Shown: positions 7,930 to 16,672, counted from the first letter of the stretch. The stretch is 64,000 nt of DNA from Acinetobacter oleivorans DR1 (GCF_000196795.1 NC_014259.1:2852001-2916000), one strand, 5' to 3'. Made by a program: numbers and translations. Notes: generated from the sequence alone by a model not told the origin.

Positions 7930-10368
7930 TTAATTACGTTTAAAAAGCTGGCTCAGCCAATTCACTAATTCAGTTAAGAAATCAAAAATCCCATTTTTCT
8001 TATCATCGTCAGGATGACTTGAGTCTTTTCCATTTAAATCTAGATCGACAATTACAGGGTCATGATCCGAAGAACGATAAGCATCTTCACCAAAGAATAA
8101 TGCCTTTTGCTCATCCGTTTTATATTCTTCGTTGTAATCTAGAACCGTTGGCTCATCTGCATTGATATGCCATGCAAAGGTTCGAACCACTTTTGGATAT
8201 AAAGCTGCATCAGCAATTGCATGATCTAAGTTACCTGCTCCACCATTACCGTTGGCATCACTCGCAACACCATACACATAGCTATACGCCTGAGTACCCT
8301 GTCCGACCTTAGTGTCATTAAGTAAAACTTTATAGTTCGCTTTTTCAAATGACAAAATAGGCTCTTCTTTTGCGTAACTATTCATATCCCCTACAAGTAA
8401 AGCATTTTGCTTTTGCACTTGAGTTGGATTTTTCGCGAGCCATTGCACAATTTGATCAACTGCTTTTACACGAGTTGGGTTCCAGCAACCTTGACCATCT
8501 TTTTGGTCTGCGTCAGTAGAGTTAGCATCGACCCCACTACAGCTTTTCGATTTCAAGTGGTTTGGAATAACAGTAAACGTTTTATTACCACGAACTGCTT
8601 GGAAACTTTGCGCCAAAGTTGTTCGGTTCTTGTCGCCTAAATCAAGCACAACAGGTTTATTTAAAGGCTTAACACGTTTGCTGTTATAGATAATAGCAAC
8701 TGCGATTGCATCACCACCTAAACGGTCTAGATTTTCAGGAACCACATATTTCCAATCGCTACCTAAAGCTTTGGTCAAATTGGCAATTGCACTGTTAGGC
8801 CCATAACCATTGTTCGCAATTTCCATTAAACCGTAAACATCGGCATCAATCGCTTTTAATGCGCTCACAATTTTACGATGCTGTTTATCAAACTCAGCTT
8901 GTGTTGTCGCACCACGCTCTGTTGGGAAACCTGTTGCGCCATTGTCATAGTTCAAAACGTTAAATGAAGCTACACGAATGTGATTAGCATTTTTAGTAAG
9001 GACGCTTTGACGCGGGTTTGTTTGAGTAATAACTTCAGGCTGATTACGTCCAAGCACAGGTTGCACACGCCAACCATTAAAACGATATTCTAAAATACCT
9101 TCAGCATTTTTAAGTTGATAACCCGAGCGTAACGTATTGGCAGCGCTAAAATTGCTTGGTAACCATGGTGTACGGTTTTGATTGTTATAGCCATCATCAA
9201 AAATAATTTTCGATAATAAATTTTTCTGAGCTAGAGCTTTAGCTTCAGGAGATAACGCTGGATATAAATTGGTTGGAATATATAAACGGCCTAAACTTAA
9301 TGAGAGTTCACCATAACGACCGTAATTATAGTTCTCACTCACCGTTAAAGTCTGAGGTAGTTTAACCAACATACCTTGATAACGCTGCGGTGAATTAATT
9401 GAGCCACCCGTTAAACTAGCAAACGGAAGTTCGAGGCTAATCGGCTGAACCTGATTTGCCATATTGCTGTTACAGGTTTGAATATCTTGTTGTAATTGAT
9501 CTATTTGTAGCTGATTTTGATAAGACGTTAAACGACCACGTAAAATAACTTCATCGCCAACTTGTCCACCTTTGACCGTACTGCTATTTGGGATATAAAC
9601 AAAAATCGCATTGCTAACATTTGCACGTGCTTTTGTATCTGGCGTCTGAACATAAAAACCAGAGAAACCATTGGCATAACGATAATCAGCTGTAATCACA
9701 CCACGCACAGTATAAGTCTGGTCTTGAGTTGCTGCTGCCAAGTCAGCAATTGGTGTATCTGAGCTTGAACAACTTACCGTTTCAACAGGAGGCTGAGTTG
9801 TAGAACCTGATAAATTTGAAAAGTCATTTCGGTTTGTCCAAGCCGACCATGAATGTTCCAAATCAAATGCTGCGGTTGCATCAACACTTAAAGCTGGGTT
9901 TTCTGTTTCAATACGCTTAAAACTATTTCCGAGGCTTGAAACTGCTGTCCCCCATCCTGCAGCTGGGCGTTCACCAATGCGGCCAAAACGATCTACAGGC
10001 GTACCTTTATAGACAAGTACAACCGCATCATCTCCATTAAAAGATAAAGCAGCGACCTGATTAACTTTACTTCCAAGCTCAGTTTGTAACTCTGAGCGTC
10101 CCACTAAAAACTTCTGCTTACTCGCAAGCGTGCCTTGTAAACGAAAAGCCACAGTCTTTGCTGTACCACCATTATTAAATTGTTGAATCTCATAATCGGC
10201 TAAATTAACTGTAGCGCCATCTGGATTATAAATTTCCAAGCCTTTTTTATTACTGCTGCCATCAACATATTGGCTAAACATGAGCTGCGCTTGAGCAACT
10301 GAGCTATATGAAAATGCACCTAATGCACTTAAAAAGACCGAAAGTGTTCTTAATTGAAAAGTTTTCAT
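7930..10368 (-). CDS. Secreted ExeM/NucH-type extracellular endonuclease
   Basis: An 812-residue secreted nuclease. A signal peptide ending near residue 27 (SVAQAQ) is followed by a lamin-tail domain (about 28-170: MFSQYVDGSSNKKGLEIYNP), an OB-fold region (about 200-300, starting IADLAAATQDQTYTVRGVIT) and an endonuclease/exonuclease/phosphatase domain from about 465. The last shows VASFNVLNYDNG, AIDADVYGLMEIANNG, PNHLKSKSC, LLVGDMNSYA and a final SSDHDPV with the catalytic Asp-His. The family degrades extracellular DNA. Shewanella ExeM ends in a GlyGly-CTERM sorting tail. This protein instead ends in an acidic linker and an amphipathic stretch (IFDFLTELVNWLSQLF). Confidence 0.9.
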   Translation of the reverse strand: MKTFQLRTLSVFLSALGAFSYSSVAQAQLMFSQYVDGSSNKKGLEIYNPDGATVNLADYEIQQFNNGGTAKTVAFRLQGTLASKQKFLVGRSELQTELGSKVNQVAALSFNGDDAVVLVYKGTPVDRFGRIGERPAAGWGTAVSSLGNSFKRIETENPALSVDATAAFDLEHSWSAWTNRNDFSNLSGSTTQPPVETVSCSSSDTPIADLAAATQDQTYTVRGVITADYRYANGFSGFYVQTPDTKARANVSNAIFVYIPNSSTVKGGQVGDEVILRGRLTSYQNQLQIDQLQQDIQTCNSNMANQVQPISLELPFASLTGGSINSPQRYQGMLVKLPQTLTVSENYNYGRYGELSLSLGRLYIPTNLYPALSPEAKALAQKNLLSKIIFDDGYNNQNRTPWLPSNFSAANTLRSGYQLKNAEGILEYRFNGWRVQPVLGRNQPEVITQTNPRQSVLTKNANHIRVASFNVLNYDNGATGFPTERGATTQAEFDKQHRKIVSALKAIDADVYGLMEIANNGYGPNSAIANLTKALGSDWKYVVPENLDRLGGDAIAVAIIYNSKRVKPLNKPVVLDLGDKNRTTLAQSFQAVRGNKTFTVIPNHLKSKSCSGVDANSTDADQKDGQGCWNPTRVKAVDQIVQWLAKNPTQVQKQNALLVGDMNSYAKEEPILSFEKANYKVLLNDTKVGQGTQAYSYVYGVASDANGNGGAGNLDHAIADAALYPKVVRTFAWHINADEPTVLDYNEEYKTDEQKALFFGEDAYRSSDHDPVIVDLDLNGKDSSHPDDDKKNGIFDFLTELVNWLSQLFKRN

Positions 10369-10513
10369 GAGTAAAAGTGTTCATATGAGTTTTAATTAGT
10401 CTCTTAGAGTAAATATTGATCATGACATCTACATGAAGAAAAACACCGAAACATTTGACTTGATCCCATGAAGACTTAAAATACCGCATTTGAATTTCAA
10501 TATTGCCAAGGTT

Positions 10514-11230
10514 ATGTCGATCGATCAGTTAGAAACGCAAATTGCAGACTTAGACAATTTGCCTGAACACCGTGAAATTGTGACGTTTATGCGTCGTTCA
10601 GCACCACTTAATACGTCTCAACGCACGGCATTAGAACAACATCGCGATTTAATTTTGGAATATCCTGTTGGCGACCTACGTCAACACTTCGAACACCCAG
10701 AGCGTCCATTAACTGTTGAAATCGGTTTTGGTATGGGTCGTTCGTTAGTACTTATGGCAAAAGCAAACCCTGAACGGAACTATGTGGGTATTGAAGTCCA
10801 TGTACCTGGTATTGCTCAATGCCTATATGAAGCGGGCATAGCTGAAGTTAAAAACTTACGTGTACTTGATGCAGATGCAATTCAGGTTCTACGTGAAATG
10901 CCAGACAACAGCATTAACTGCGTTCAACTTTACTTCCCAGACCCTTGGCAAAAGAAACGTCATTTCAAACGCCGTTTTGTTGCTCATGAGCGTATGCCGT
11001 TGGTTGAACAAAAACTTGAGCTTGGCGGTACGTTCCATGCTGCAACAGATTGGGAACCGTATGCTGAATGGATGCTAGATGTATTAGACAACCGTCCAGA
11101 TCTTGAAAACTTGGCAGGTAAAGGCAACAGCTACCCACGTCCAGAGTGGCGCCCAGTGACTAAGTTTGAACGCCGTGGTATTGAGTCAGGTCATAAGATT
11201 AATGACTTTATCTTTAAAAAGATTAAGTAA
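10514..11230 (+). CDS. trmB: tRNA (guanine-N7-)-methyltransferase
   Basis: TrmB forms m7G46 in the tRNA variable loop using SAM. This 238-residue protein shows the SAM motif EIGFGMGRSLVLMA, IEVHVPGIAQCL, and the signature QLYFPDPWQKKRHFKRRFV, all typical of TrmB. The C-terminal TKFERRG motif is also present. The frame is open from a TTG at 10490 with no ribosome site. The ATG at 10514, with AAGG very close upstream, gives the usual family length and is preferred. It is followed by a long palindrome and then a convergent accessory gene. Confidence 0.95.
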   Translation: MSIDQLETQIADLDNLPEHREIVTFMRRSAPLNTSQRTALEQHRDLILEYPVGDLRQHFEHPERPLTVEIGFGMGRSLVLMAKANPERNYVGIEVHVPGIAQCLYEAGIAEVKNLRVLDADAIQVLREMPDNSINCVQLYFPDPWQKKRHFKRRFVAHERMPLVEQKLELGGTFHAATDWEPYAEWMLDVLDNRPDLENLAGKGNSYPRPEWRPVTKFERRGIESGHKINDFIFKKIK

Positions 11231-11253
11231 AGAGCATATTATTTTTACTTAAA

Positions 11254-11290
11254 ATTATGGCATTAAGTTTTAATGACTTAATGCCATAAT
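11254..11290. terminator. 14-bp palindrome between trmB and the convergent ADP-ribosylglycohydrolase gene
   Basis: Perfect arms ATTATGGCATTAAG (11254-11267) and CTTAATGCCATAAT (11277-11290), loop 9 bases. There is no clean T run on either side, but the stem is long and ends exactly at the stop codon of the minus-strand gene. Probably a bidirectional terminator. Confidence 0.7.
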
Positions 11291-12135
11291 TAATTATCTA
11301 AATTGCATTTTTCCAAAAACTTACTCTCTAAATCTAATAAAAAAGATATTCCGTATCTATCTTCATTTAAATTATTATAAAGTTGAATAGGCAAATCTTT
11401 TTTGTATTCTCTAAAACATGTAGCTAAACCAACAGCTATTGCCGCAACGCTATCAGTATCTCCACCTAAATTAATACATGACTTTAGAAGCTCACTTAAA
11501 CAACTATGTTTTAATAAACACGTTAATGCCGCACTGACCGTATCATATGCATTTAAAGATACTCTATCTTTCCAATTATAATCCCAATTTCCATATTGCT
11601 CTGACTCTAGAAAACTCTCTAAATCGCTAATAGAACCTTTTTGGCGAGTTCCAAAATAGGCAGCTAACGCGATAGCACAACTTGATTGAATTCCTATAGG
11701 TGAATCATGCGTAACTTGTGCTTGTAACTTTGCTAAAGCAATTACATCTTCTTTATTTTTTAGAAAGCCAATAGGAACTGAACGCATCGCAGCCCCATTT
11801 CTTTCACTTGTTGGTATTATTAATTCAAGTAAATCTTTGCTAGACTCCACTTTACTTAATAAATTGAAGAAACCTTCTGAATACCCTAATCTCACATCTC
11901 TTTTAAAACACTCTATAAATTTTGAAGCTATATTTTCTTTATTCCACTCTTGACCAGATAATATGAATTCCACTATCGCAATCGACATCTGCGTATCATC
12001 TGTATACTTGCCTAAAATATCGTATAACTCATGCTTGCTGTATAAATCTAAATTGTTCTGTGAAATAATCTTATCTTCGCTACAAAATTCAAAACCTGCG
12101 CCATAAGCATCTGCAATAGCAATTTCAGTCAACAT
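11290..12135 (-). CDS. ADP-ribosylglycohydrolase family protein (DraG/ARH type)
   Basis: A 281-residue all-alpha ADP-ribosyl hydrolase. The metal-binding motifs are intact: YTDDTQM near residue 45, THDSP in the middle and INLGGDTDSVAAIAVGLA near 220. NGAAMRSVPIGFL, also typical of the fold, lies between. These enzymes remove ADP-ribose from proteins, nucleic acids or small molecules, and some serve as immunity proteins against ADP-ribosylating toxins (Tri1 type). Its place at the end of an AT-rich minus-strand cluster of small orphan proteins between core genes suggests an accessory role. No transferase partner is visible. Residues before the first helix are few, so the N-terminus is short for the family. 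Confidence 0.87.
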   Translation of the reverse strand: MLTEIAIADAYGAGFEFCSEDKIISQNNLDLYSKHELYDILGKYTDDTQMSIAIVEFILSGQEWNKENIASKFIECFKRDVRLGYSEGFFNLLSKVESSKDLLELIIPTSERNGAAMRSVPIGFLKNKEDVIALAKLQAQVTHDSPIGIQSSCAIALAAYFGTRQKGSISDLESFLESEQYGNWDYNWKDRVSLNAYDTVSAALTCLLKHSCLSELLKSCINLGGDTDSVAAIAVGLATCFREYKKDLPIQLYNNLNEDRYGISFLLDLESKFLEKCNLDN

Positions 12136-12173
12136 CAGAATTAAGCCTCTTTACAATAAACATAGTGTTTTAT

Positions 12174-12302
12174 TCAATTGTCAAAAACCACGTAAGCTGG
12201 CTCATGTGTTGCACTTTCTTCAAGCATTAAAACTTCCACAAGTTCTTTTCTGAACTCACTCTCATGATTAAATAATTCTTGAGATAAGATAATCTTCTTA
12301 AT
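12174..12302 (-). CDS. Possible 42-residue small protein without an ATG start (ATT codon), or a gene remnant
   Basis: A minus-strand frame between the ADP-ribosylglycohydrolase and the orphan genes translates as protein-like sequence (KKIILSQELFNHESEFRKEL, then VEVLMLEESATHEPAYVVFDN and a TGA). No ATG, GTG or TTG opens it. An ATT at 12302 follows AAGG by five bases and would give a natural MKK start. A TAA lies in frame about 27 bases further upstream. Either a rare ATT start is used, or an ATG was lost. I do not recognise the family. Confidence 0.35.
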   Translation of the reverse strand: MKKIILSQELFNHESEFRKELVEVLMLEESATHEPAYVVFDN

Positions 12303-12392
12303 AAGAACCTTTCTTATATTTTAATCCTAGAATTACTTAGAAATATTTTTAAAATTTAAAAATATTTACTAAATTATACAATCCTTATTTTA

Positions 12393-12608
12393 TTATACAA
12401 ATTCATTGGGAAGTAAAATTTTATAACCAGCATTGATTACCTCCTCCCCCCAATTTGTAACCATTAAGTAATAAGTATCTTTAAAAAAAGATCTTGGTTT
12501 TTCAATTTTCCAATTACAAGGAAAATAAAAGCATGTTTCATCATCAGACTCTAATAATTCAGAGAAATTATAATTCTCAGTCAGCAAAGCTTGCTCTAAT
12601 GAGAGCAT
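12393..12608 (-). CDS. Hypothetical protein, 71 residues
   Basis: An orphan of 71 residues, rich in aromatic and acidic residues (SDDETCFYFPCNWKIEKPRSF in the middle, ending with GYKILLPNEFV). No signal peptide or membrane segment. Its ATG lies two bases after the stop of the preceding small gene on the same strand, so coupled translation is likely if both are real. No recognised family. Small acidic proteins of this type are common among immunity proteins, but there is no direct evidence for that here. Confidence 0.5.
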   Translation of the reverse strand: MLSLEQALLTENYNFSELLESDDETCFYFPCNWKIEKPRSFFKDTYYLMVTNWGEEVINAGYKILLPNEFV

Positions 12609-12610
12609 AA

Positions 12611-12817
12611 CTACTGCTTTATGATGAATATTATACTTTTTATTTTTACTTTAAAAAAATATTCATTAAATAAGAGTTTCATTTGAGTAAAATCATTTGG
12701 ATTATAGTGAGATAAATACTCTTCCCATTCATCCCGATCATATACCTGAAAAGGAGTCAAAGCATGTGCTGGACTTGCTGAAAAATCAACAGTACTATCT
12801 GGATATTTCAATAACAT
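12611..12817 (-). CDS. Hypothetical protein, 68 residues, possibly 3'-truncated
   Basis: Residues 1-55 read like a normal protein (SPAHALTPFQVYDRDEWEEY and HYNPNDFTQMKLLFNEYFF). The last 13 residues (KVKIKSIIFIIKQ) come from very AT-rich DNA after a run of seven T and look like read-through. A frameshift or deletion may have removed the true end. GGA precedes the ATG. It follows the 203-residue gene by 33 bases on the same strand. Family unknown. Confidence 0.45.
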   Translation of the reverse strand: MLLKYPDSTVDFSASPAHALTPFQVYDRDEWEEYLSHYNPNDFTQMKLLFNEYFFKVKIKSIIFIIKQ

Positions 12818-12850
12818 ACTAAATATTCCATTGTTTTATCAAAAATTTTA

Positions 12851-13462
12851 TTAGCTCCAAACAACTTCATTTTTTTCATTTATTACTTTTTCAATAGTAT
12901 TCTTATCTACTAGAACTATAAATTCTGGTGGTAATATCAGTACAGACATGATTTCAGGTCGTAAGTAAAGTAGTTGAAAAGCATATATTGCTTCATATTC
13001 AATGTCTTCGCTATCATCTTCAAGTGTATTAATGAACCATCCAGAATCACCTTTCTCTAAATCTGGTTCTATACGCTCCATAAATAGTTTTTCTTTATCC
13101 AAACATCCTTTTACTAAAATAATTTTATCCTGAAATAACGTAGCTATAGGATCTACCCCGCAATGCTTTGCAAAACTATTTTGTAGTGCCTGAACTTCAA
13201 GTGTAAAATCAATACTATTTTTTTCTTCACTAAATGGATTACGTGAAAAATCTGGTTCACACAATATTAACTGATTATCATCAAAATTTCGAAATATCAA
13301 AAAAGACCAACCAAACTGTATTTTTACACCATCTTCAATAGATACACCCTTCCGACTCATATCTACAATCAGTTCTACCAACCATTTTGCTTGCTCACTT
13401 AATCGAGAGGAATATCTCATTAGGATATTCTTCTCATTTAATTCAATAACTTTCTCTTCCAT
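12851..13462 (-). CDS. Hypothetical protein resembling DUF2185/Imm33 immunity proteins
   Basis: A 203-residue acidic cytoplasmic protein, first gene of the minus-strand cluster, with AAAAGG before the ATG. Around residues 130-185 it has KGDSGWFINTLEDD, then IEYEAIYAFQLLYLRPEIMSVL and LPPEFIVLVD. This is the order of features in the DUF2185/Imm33 family: DSGW, a Tyr-rich helix, then a PPG-like loop before a final strand. Members are immunity proteins of polymorphic toxin systems. The match is by eye and partial. The N-terminal 120 residues are unassigned. No toxin, Rhs or VgrG gene lies in the window. Confidence 0.6.
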   Translation of the reverse strand: MEEKVIELNEKNILMRYSSRLSEQAKWLVELIVDMSRKGVSIEDGVKIQFGWSFLIFRNFDDNQLILCEPDFSRNPFSEEKNSIDFTLEVQALQNSFAKHCGVDPIATLFQDKIILVKGCLDKEKLFMERIEPDLEKGDSGWFINTLEDDSEDIEYEAIYAFQLLYLRPEIMSVLILPPEFIVLVDKNTIEKVINEKNEVVWS

Positions 13463-13743
13463 TAATAACCTTTTATTAATTAAATTATATAGACCAACTC
13501 ATTTCCACACTTATTTTGAATAGTTTATCTTTTCAATTCTGGTTAAAAGTATTACTCCTATATTATCAAACAACTCTCCTTAAAAATTCAAATATATTCT
13601 TATTAATCAAATTTTTAGATTTTTATTTAGAATATATGTCCTAATAGATATATTTTTTAACTATTGATTGCCAATCGAGCCAAATCTAGCTATTTATAGA
13701 AACTGGTACTTGCCATACTAAAAATTGCTAAGGACAAGAACAC

Positions 13744-14370
13744 ATGTTAAAAATTTTAGGGCGCGATAACTCCATTAATGTTCGCAAAGTCTTATGGTTG
13801 TGTGAAGAACTAGATCTTGAATATGAAAGAGAAGACTGGGGACGAGGTTTTCGCTCTGCTCAATCACCTGAATATTTACAATTAAACCCAAATGGTCAAA
13901 TTCCTGTTGTTTTAGATGGTGATTTAGTCCTTTGGCAGTCCAACAGTATTATCCGTTATTTAGCAAATGCTTATGACAAAGAGTATCAGCTTTACCCTAC
14001 TCAAGCGAAAGAAAGATTCTTTGTCGACCAGTGGATTGATTGGCAAGCGATCGAGCTGAATAACAGTTGGACTTATACAATTATGTCTCTCTTGAGACAC
14101 TCACCAGATCATCAAGATCCAAAGTTGTTAGAGCAAGGTATTGATGACTGGAATCATCATATGCAGATTCTTGATCAACAACTCGCAAAAACTCAGGCCT
14201 ATGTTGCAGGTACTGAGTTCACTCTAGCGGACATTCCAATTGGTCTATCTGTACAGCGCTGGAAGGCCACTCCTTTTGACCATCCAACGCTTAAGAATGT
14301 CGACCAATATTTTGAACGTTTAAATCAACGTGCTGGTTTCTTAAAATGGGGAAATAACGGCGAACCTTAA
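13744..14370 (+). CDS. Glutathione S-transferase family protein
   Basis: A 208-residue GST. The N-terminal thioredoxin fold has a Ser-containing start (GRDNSINVRKVLWLCEEL), the cis-Pro motif GQIPVVLDG near 55 and the glutathione-contact pair QSNSIIRYLA near 70. The helical domain contains FTLADIPIGLSVQRW near 160. This start (RxxSxNVRKV) is typical of bacterial theta/zeta-like GSTs, different from the beta-class enzyme at 7111. AAGGA lies upstream of the ATG. The 280 bases before it are AT-rich, with no other gene seen. Confidence 0.88.
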   Translation: MLKILGRDNSINVRKVLWLCEELDLEYEREDWGRGFRSAQSPEYLQLNPNGQIPVVLDGDLVLWQSNSIIRYLANAYDKEYQLYPTQAKERFFVDQWIDWQAIELNNSWTYTIMSLLRHSPDHQDPKLLEQGIDDWNHHMQILDQQLAKTQAYVAGTEFTLADIPIGLSVQRWKATPFDHPTLKNVDQYFERLNQRAGFLKWGNNGEP

Positions 14371-14383
14371 TTTTAAATCACTT

Positions 14384-15163
14384 TTAGTCCGAGTGATGGC
14401 GTTTCACGATGCCATCACTTAAAAGTTGATAAACCTGTTTTAAATCATCTTGATTTGCTTGAGCCAATAAGTCTTGATGCATTGCTAAAATGTTTTGATC
14501 ACCCCGCATCGCAGGCCCAGTTTGCATTTGCTTTGGATCATTTTCAGTCGCTTTTTTTGCTGTTTCCAAAATCAAAGGATATAGCAAACTAAAGTCCACC
14601 TGCTCTTTATCTACAACCTGCTTTGCCATATCAAAACAGTAATTACTAAAATTACAAGCGAACACAGCCGCTAAGTGTAAAGTTAAACGTTGTTTTGAGG
14701 TGTATTGATATACTCGATTGCTTAGGCTATTTGCTAAATCTAAAAGTAGTTTCTGGTCGACATCTGTTATTGCTTCAACAAATAACGGCGTTGAAGTCCA
14801 ATCAACATCTCTTTCTAAGCTAAATGTTTGTAATGGATAAAACACCCCTGCTTTTTCATGTACATGACGGATGACTTCAATATCAGTACTACCTGAAGTA
14901 TGGACAATGAGTGTGTCCGGAAAGAATTCATGAACTTGTTTTACAAGCTTTGCAATTGCACTATCTGAAACCGCTAGAATGATAAGATCAGTCGGTTGAA
15001 ATTCGCGAAGTGTTTGGCATGCTTTTGCTTGAATTTTCTCTGCAAATTTTTGGGTTTTATCAAAATCACGCGCATAGACTTGTACGATGTTATGACCTTG
15101 GTCCAATAAAGCCTTTGCCAAATGAAAGGCAACTCGCCCACTTCCCACCAAACTGATTTTCAT
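14384..15163 (-). CDS. Rossmann-like and DUF2520 domain protein
   Basis: A 259-residue protein with an NAD(P)-binding Rossmann half (ISLVGSGRVAFHLAKAL at the N-terminus, then LIILAVSDSAI and VHTSGSTDIEV). A helical DUF2520 half follows from about 125, with GVFYPLQTFS and HLAAVFACNFSNYCFDMA. The architecture resembles ketopantoate reductase and pyrroline-5-carboxylate reductase, but the substrate of this family is unknown. It lies 14 bases from the convergent GST stop, and about 90 bases downstream of the OmpA-family gene with a terminator between. Confidence 0.87.
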   Translation of the reverse strand: MKISLVGSGRVAFHLAKALLDQGHNIVQVYARDFDKTQKFAEKIQAKACQTLREFQPTDLIILAVSDSAIAKLVKQVHEFFPDTLIVHTSGSTDIEVIRHVHEKAGVFYPLQTFSLERDVDWTSTPLFVEAITDVDQKLLLDLANSLSNRVYQYTSKQRLTLHLAAVFACNFSNYCFDMAKQVVDKEQVDFSLLYPLILETAKKATENDPKQMQTGPAMRGDQNILAMHQDLLAQANQDDLKQVYQLLSDGIVKRHHSD

Positions 15164-15189
15164 ATCAATCCAACATTATTTGTCTCAAC

Positions 15190-15220
15190 AAAAAAGCTTC
15201 TCAAAATAAGAAGCTTTTTT
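15190..15220 (-). terminator. Terminator of the OmpA-family gene
   Basis: Perfect 12-bp arms AAAAAAGCTTCT (15190-15201) and AGAAGCTTTTTT (15209-15220). On the minus strand it ends in a T run just after the OmpA-family stop. Confidence 0.9.
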
Positions 15221-15256
15221 CAAATTAAAATAACTAATTTTTCATAAATCAGTCGA

Positions 15257-16672
15257 TTATTGGGCTACTGAAAACTCGATACGACGGTTTTTAAAGCGAC
15301 CTTCTTCTGTTGTGTTTTCTGCAACTGGCTGATCAGAACCATGGCCTTCTGCAACTAATTTAGAAGCATCCACACCTTTAGATTTTAAATAATCTACAAC
15401 TGCTTGAGCACGGCGTTGAGACAAAGCTTTATTTGCAGCAGCGTTACCTGTTGAGTCGGTATGACCACCCACATTTAATTTGACGCTAGTCACTTTATTT
15501 AAAAGTGTTGCAGCTTGGTCAAGAATGGCTTTGTTATCGGCAGGTATGTCACTTGAACCACTCGCAAAATTAATAATTTGCAAGTTAAGTGCTTTCACCA
15601 AAGCATTTACATCGACATTGTTCGGGTCAATTGAGCCTAGAGCAGTTTGCGAAGCAGTTAAGCTATTGCTTACAGATTGCTCAGCTGTTACTGGTGCTGC
15701 ACCGACAACTTCTGTATGTGGCACCAATGCTTTTACTTTTGCAGTTAATGCTTCTAATGCTGCCGCATCACCCGCTTTCAAAGTAATTTTGTCGCCTACC
15801 CATTCTAAAGATGCATTTGGTACACCTTTTAATGCACCTAACACACCTGCAAGCGCATCTTTGTCGGTAAATGAGGCTGCATAAGTTTGGCTTGTATCCA
15901 CCTTACAATCTTGAGTTGTCGAAAAAACCTTTTTAACGTTGGTTTGTAGCGTTGCCAAGAAGCCCTGATCGCCAATTCCAGCCTGACACTCACTCACTGT
16001 ACCTTTATCATCGGTACTTAAAGTTAAGCTAGCGGGTGCAGCAGCAGCTTCAACACCGCTGGCAGCCGTCGGTTCTGGTGCTGGTACAGCTTCTTTATGC
16101 TGACAAGAACGCCATAACCACGCAATGATCAGACCCAGAATAATGAGGGCAATAATCGGTAAGAATCCACGAGACTTGCCTGTATTTTCAGTTGCTGCTG
16201 CAAGCGGAGGTGCAGTTGATGGTGTGACAGAAGATAAACCTGCACCAAGTCCTAGCGGAGCTAATAGACCCACTGCCCATGCTGGTAAATATGAACGAAT
16301 AGTATCTGCATGCTGGCGCAAGTAATTCACAATACTTTGCTGGTCATTTCCTGCAACATCTGAAATTGCATTAAGGCTGGGTTTAATCGCACTGTTGAGC
16401 GTGCTTTCAATTTCATTATTTGGTGCTGTACCACTTAAATGGGTAAGTACAGTATTTTTGATTTGGTCATTATGAGAAAAAAGGTCTGATAAGGAAGGAG
16501 CCAAACTATTTTTCAATTGTCCGATAAGATCAGGTTTAGCAGCTAATAATGAAAGTAAAATTGGATAAAACTTAGATAAAGCATTCGATTTTTCGCCTAG
16601 GTATCCATCCTGTTCATTTAATAATATTGAAGATACTTTTTCTTTAAGCAATTCTATAGGGTTTATCGACAT
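15257..16672 (-). CDS. OmpA-family envelope protein with one membrane anchor
   Basis: A 471-residue protein. The N-terminal 160 residues are helical and cytoplasmic by topology. A single membrane segment (FLPIIALIILGLIIAWLW) lies near 172-190, followed by an Ala/Pro linker and a duplicated alpha-beta region like BON domains (about 215-320). The OmpA C-terminal peptidoglycan-binding domain covers 350-471, with INFASGSSDIP, VGGHTDSTGN, LSQRRAQAVVDYL and NRRIEFSV. It resembles the ArfA/OmpATb layout and not a beta-barrel porin, so it probably links the inner membrane to peptidoglycan. It has its own terminator. Specific function unknown. Confidence 0.87.
   Translation of the reverse strand: MSINPIELLKEKVSSILLNEQDGYLGEKSNALSKFYPILLSLLAAKPDLIGQLKNSLAPSLSDLFSHNDQIKNTVLTHLSGTAPNNEIESTLNSAIKPSLNAISDVAGNDQQSIVNYLRQHADTIRSYLPAWAVGLLAPLGLGAGLSSVTPSTAPPLAAATENTGKSRGFLPIIALIILGLIIAWLWRSCQHKEAVPAPEPTAASGVEAAAAPASLTLSTDDKGTVSECQAGIGDQGFLATLQTNVKKVFSTTQDCKVDTSQTYAASFTDKDALAGVLGALKGVPNASLEWVGDKITLKAGDAAALEALTAKVKALVPHTEVVGAAPVTAEQSVSNSLTASQTALGSIDPNNVDVNALVKALNLQIINFASGSSDIPADNKAILDQAATLLNKVTSVKLNVGGHTDSTGNAAANKALSQRRAQAVVDYLKSKGVDASKLVAEGHGSDQPVAENTTEEGRFKNRRIEFSVAQ

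Noticed and set aside
12136..13743. CRISPR array or tRNA-associated insertion site for the accessory cluster
   Set aside because: No regularly spaced repeats and no tRNA or tRNA fragment next to the cluster on either side.
15480..15884. A 134-residue plus-strand frame inside the OmpA-family gene
   Set aside because: Antisense shadow of a convincing coding sequence with a clear OmpA domain.
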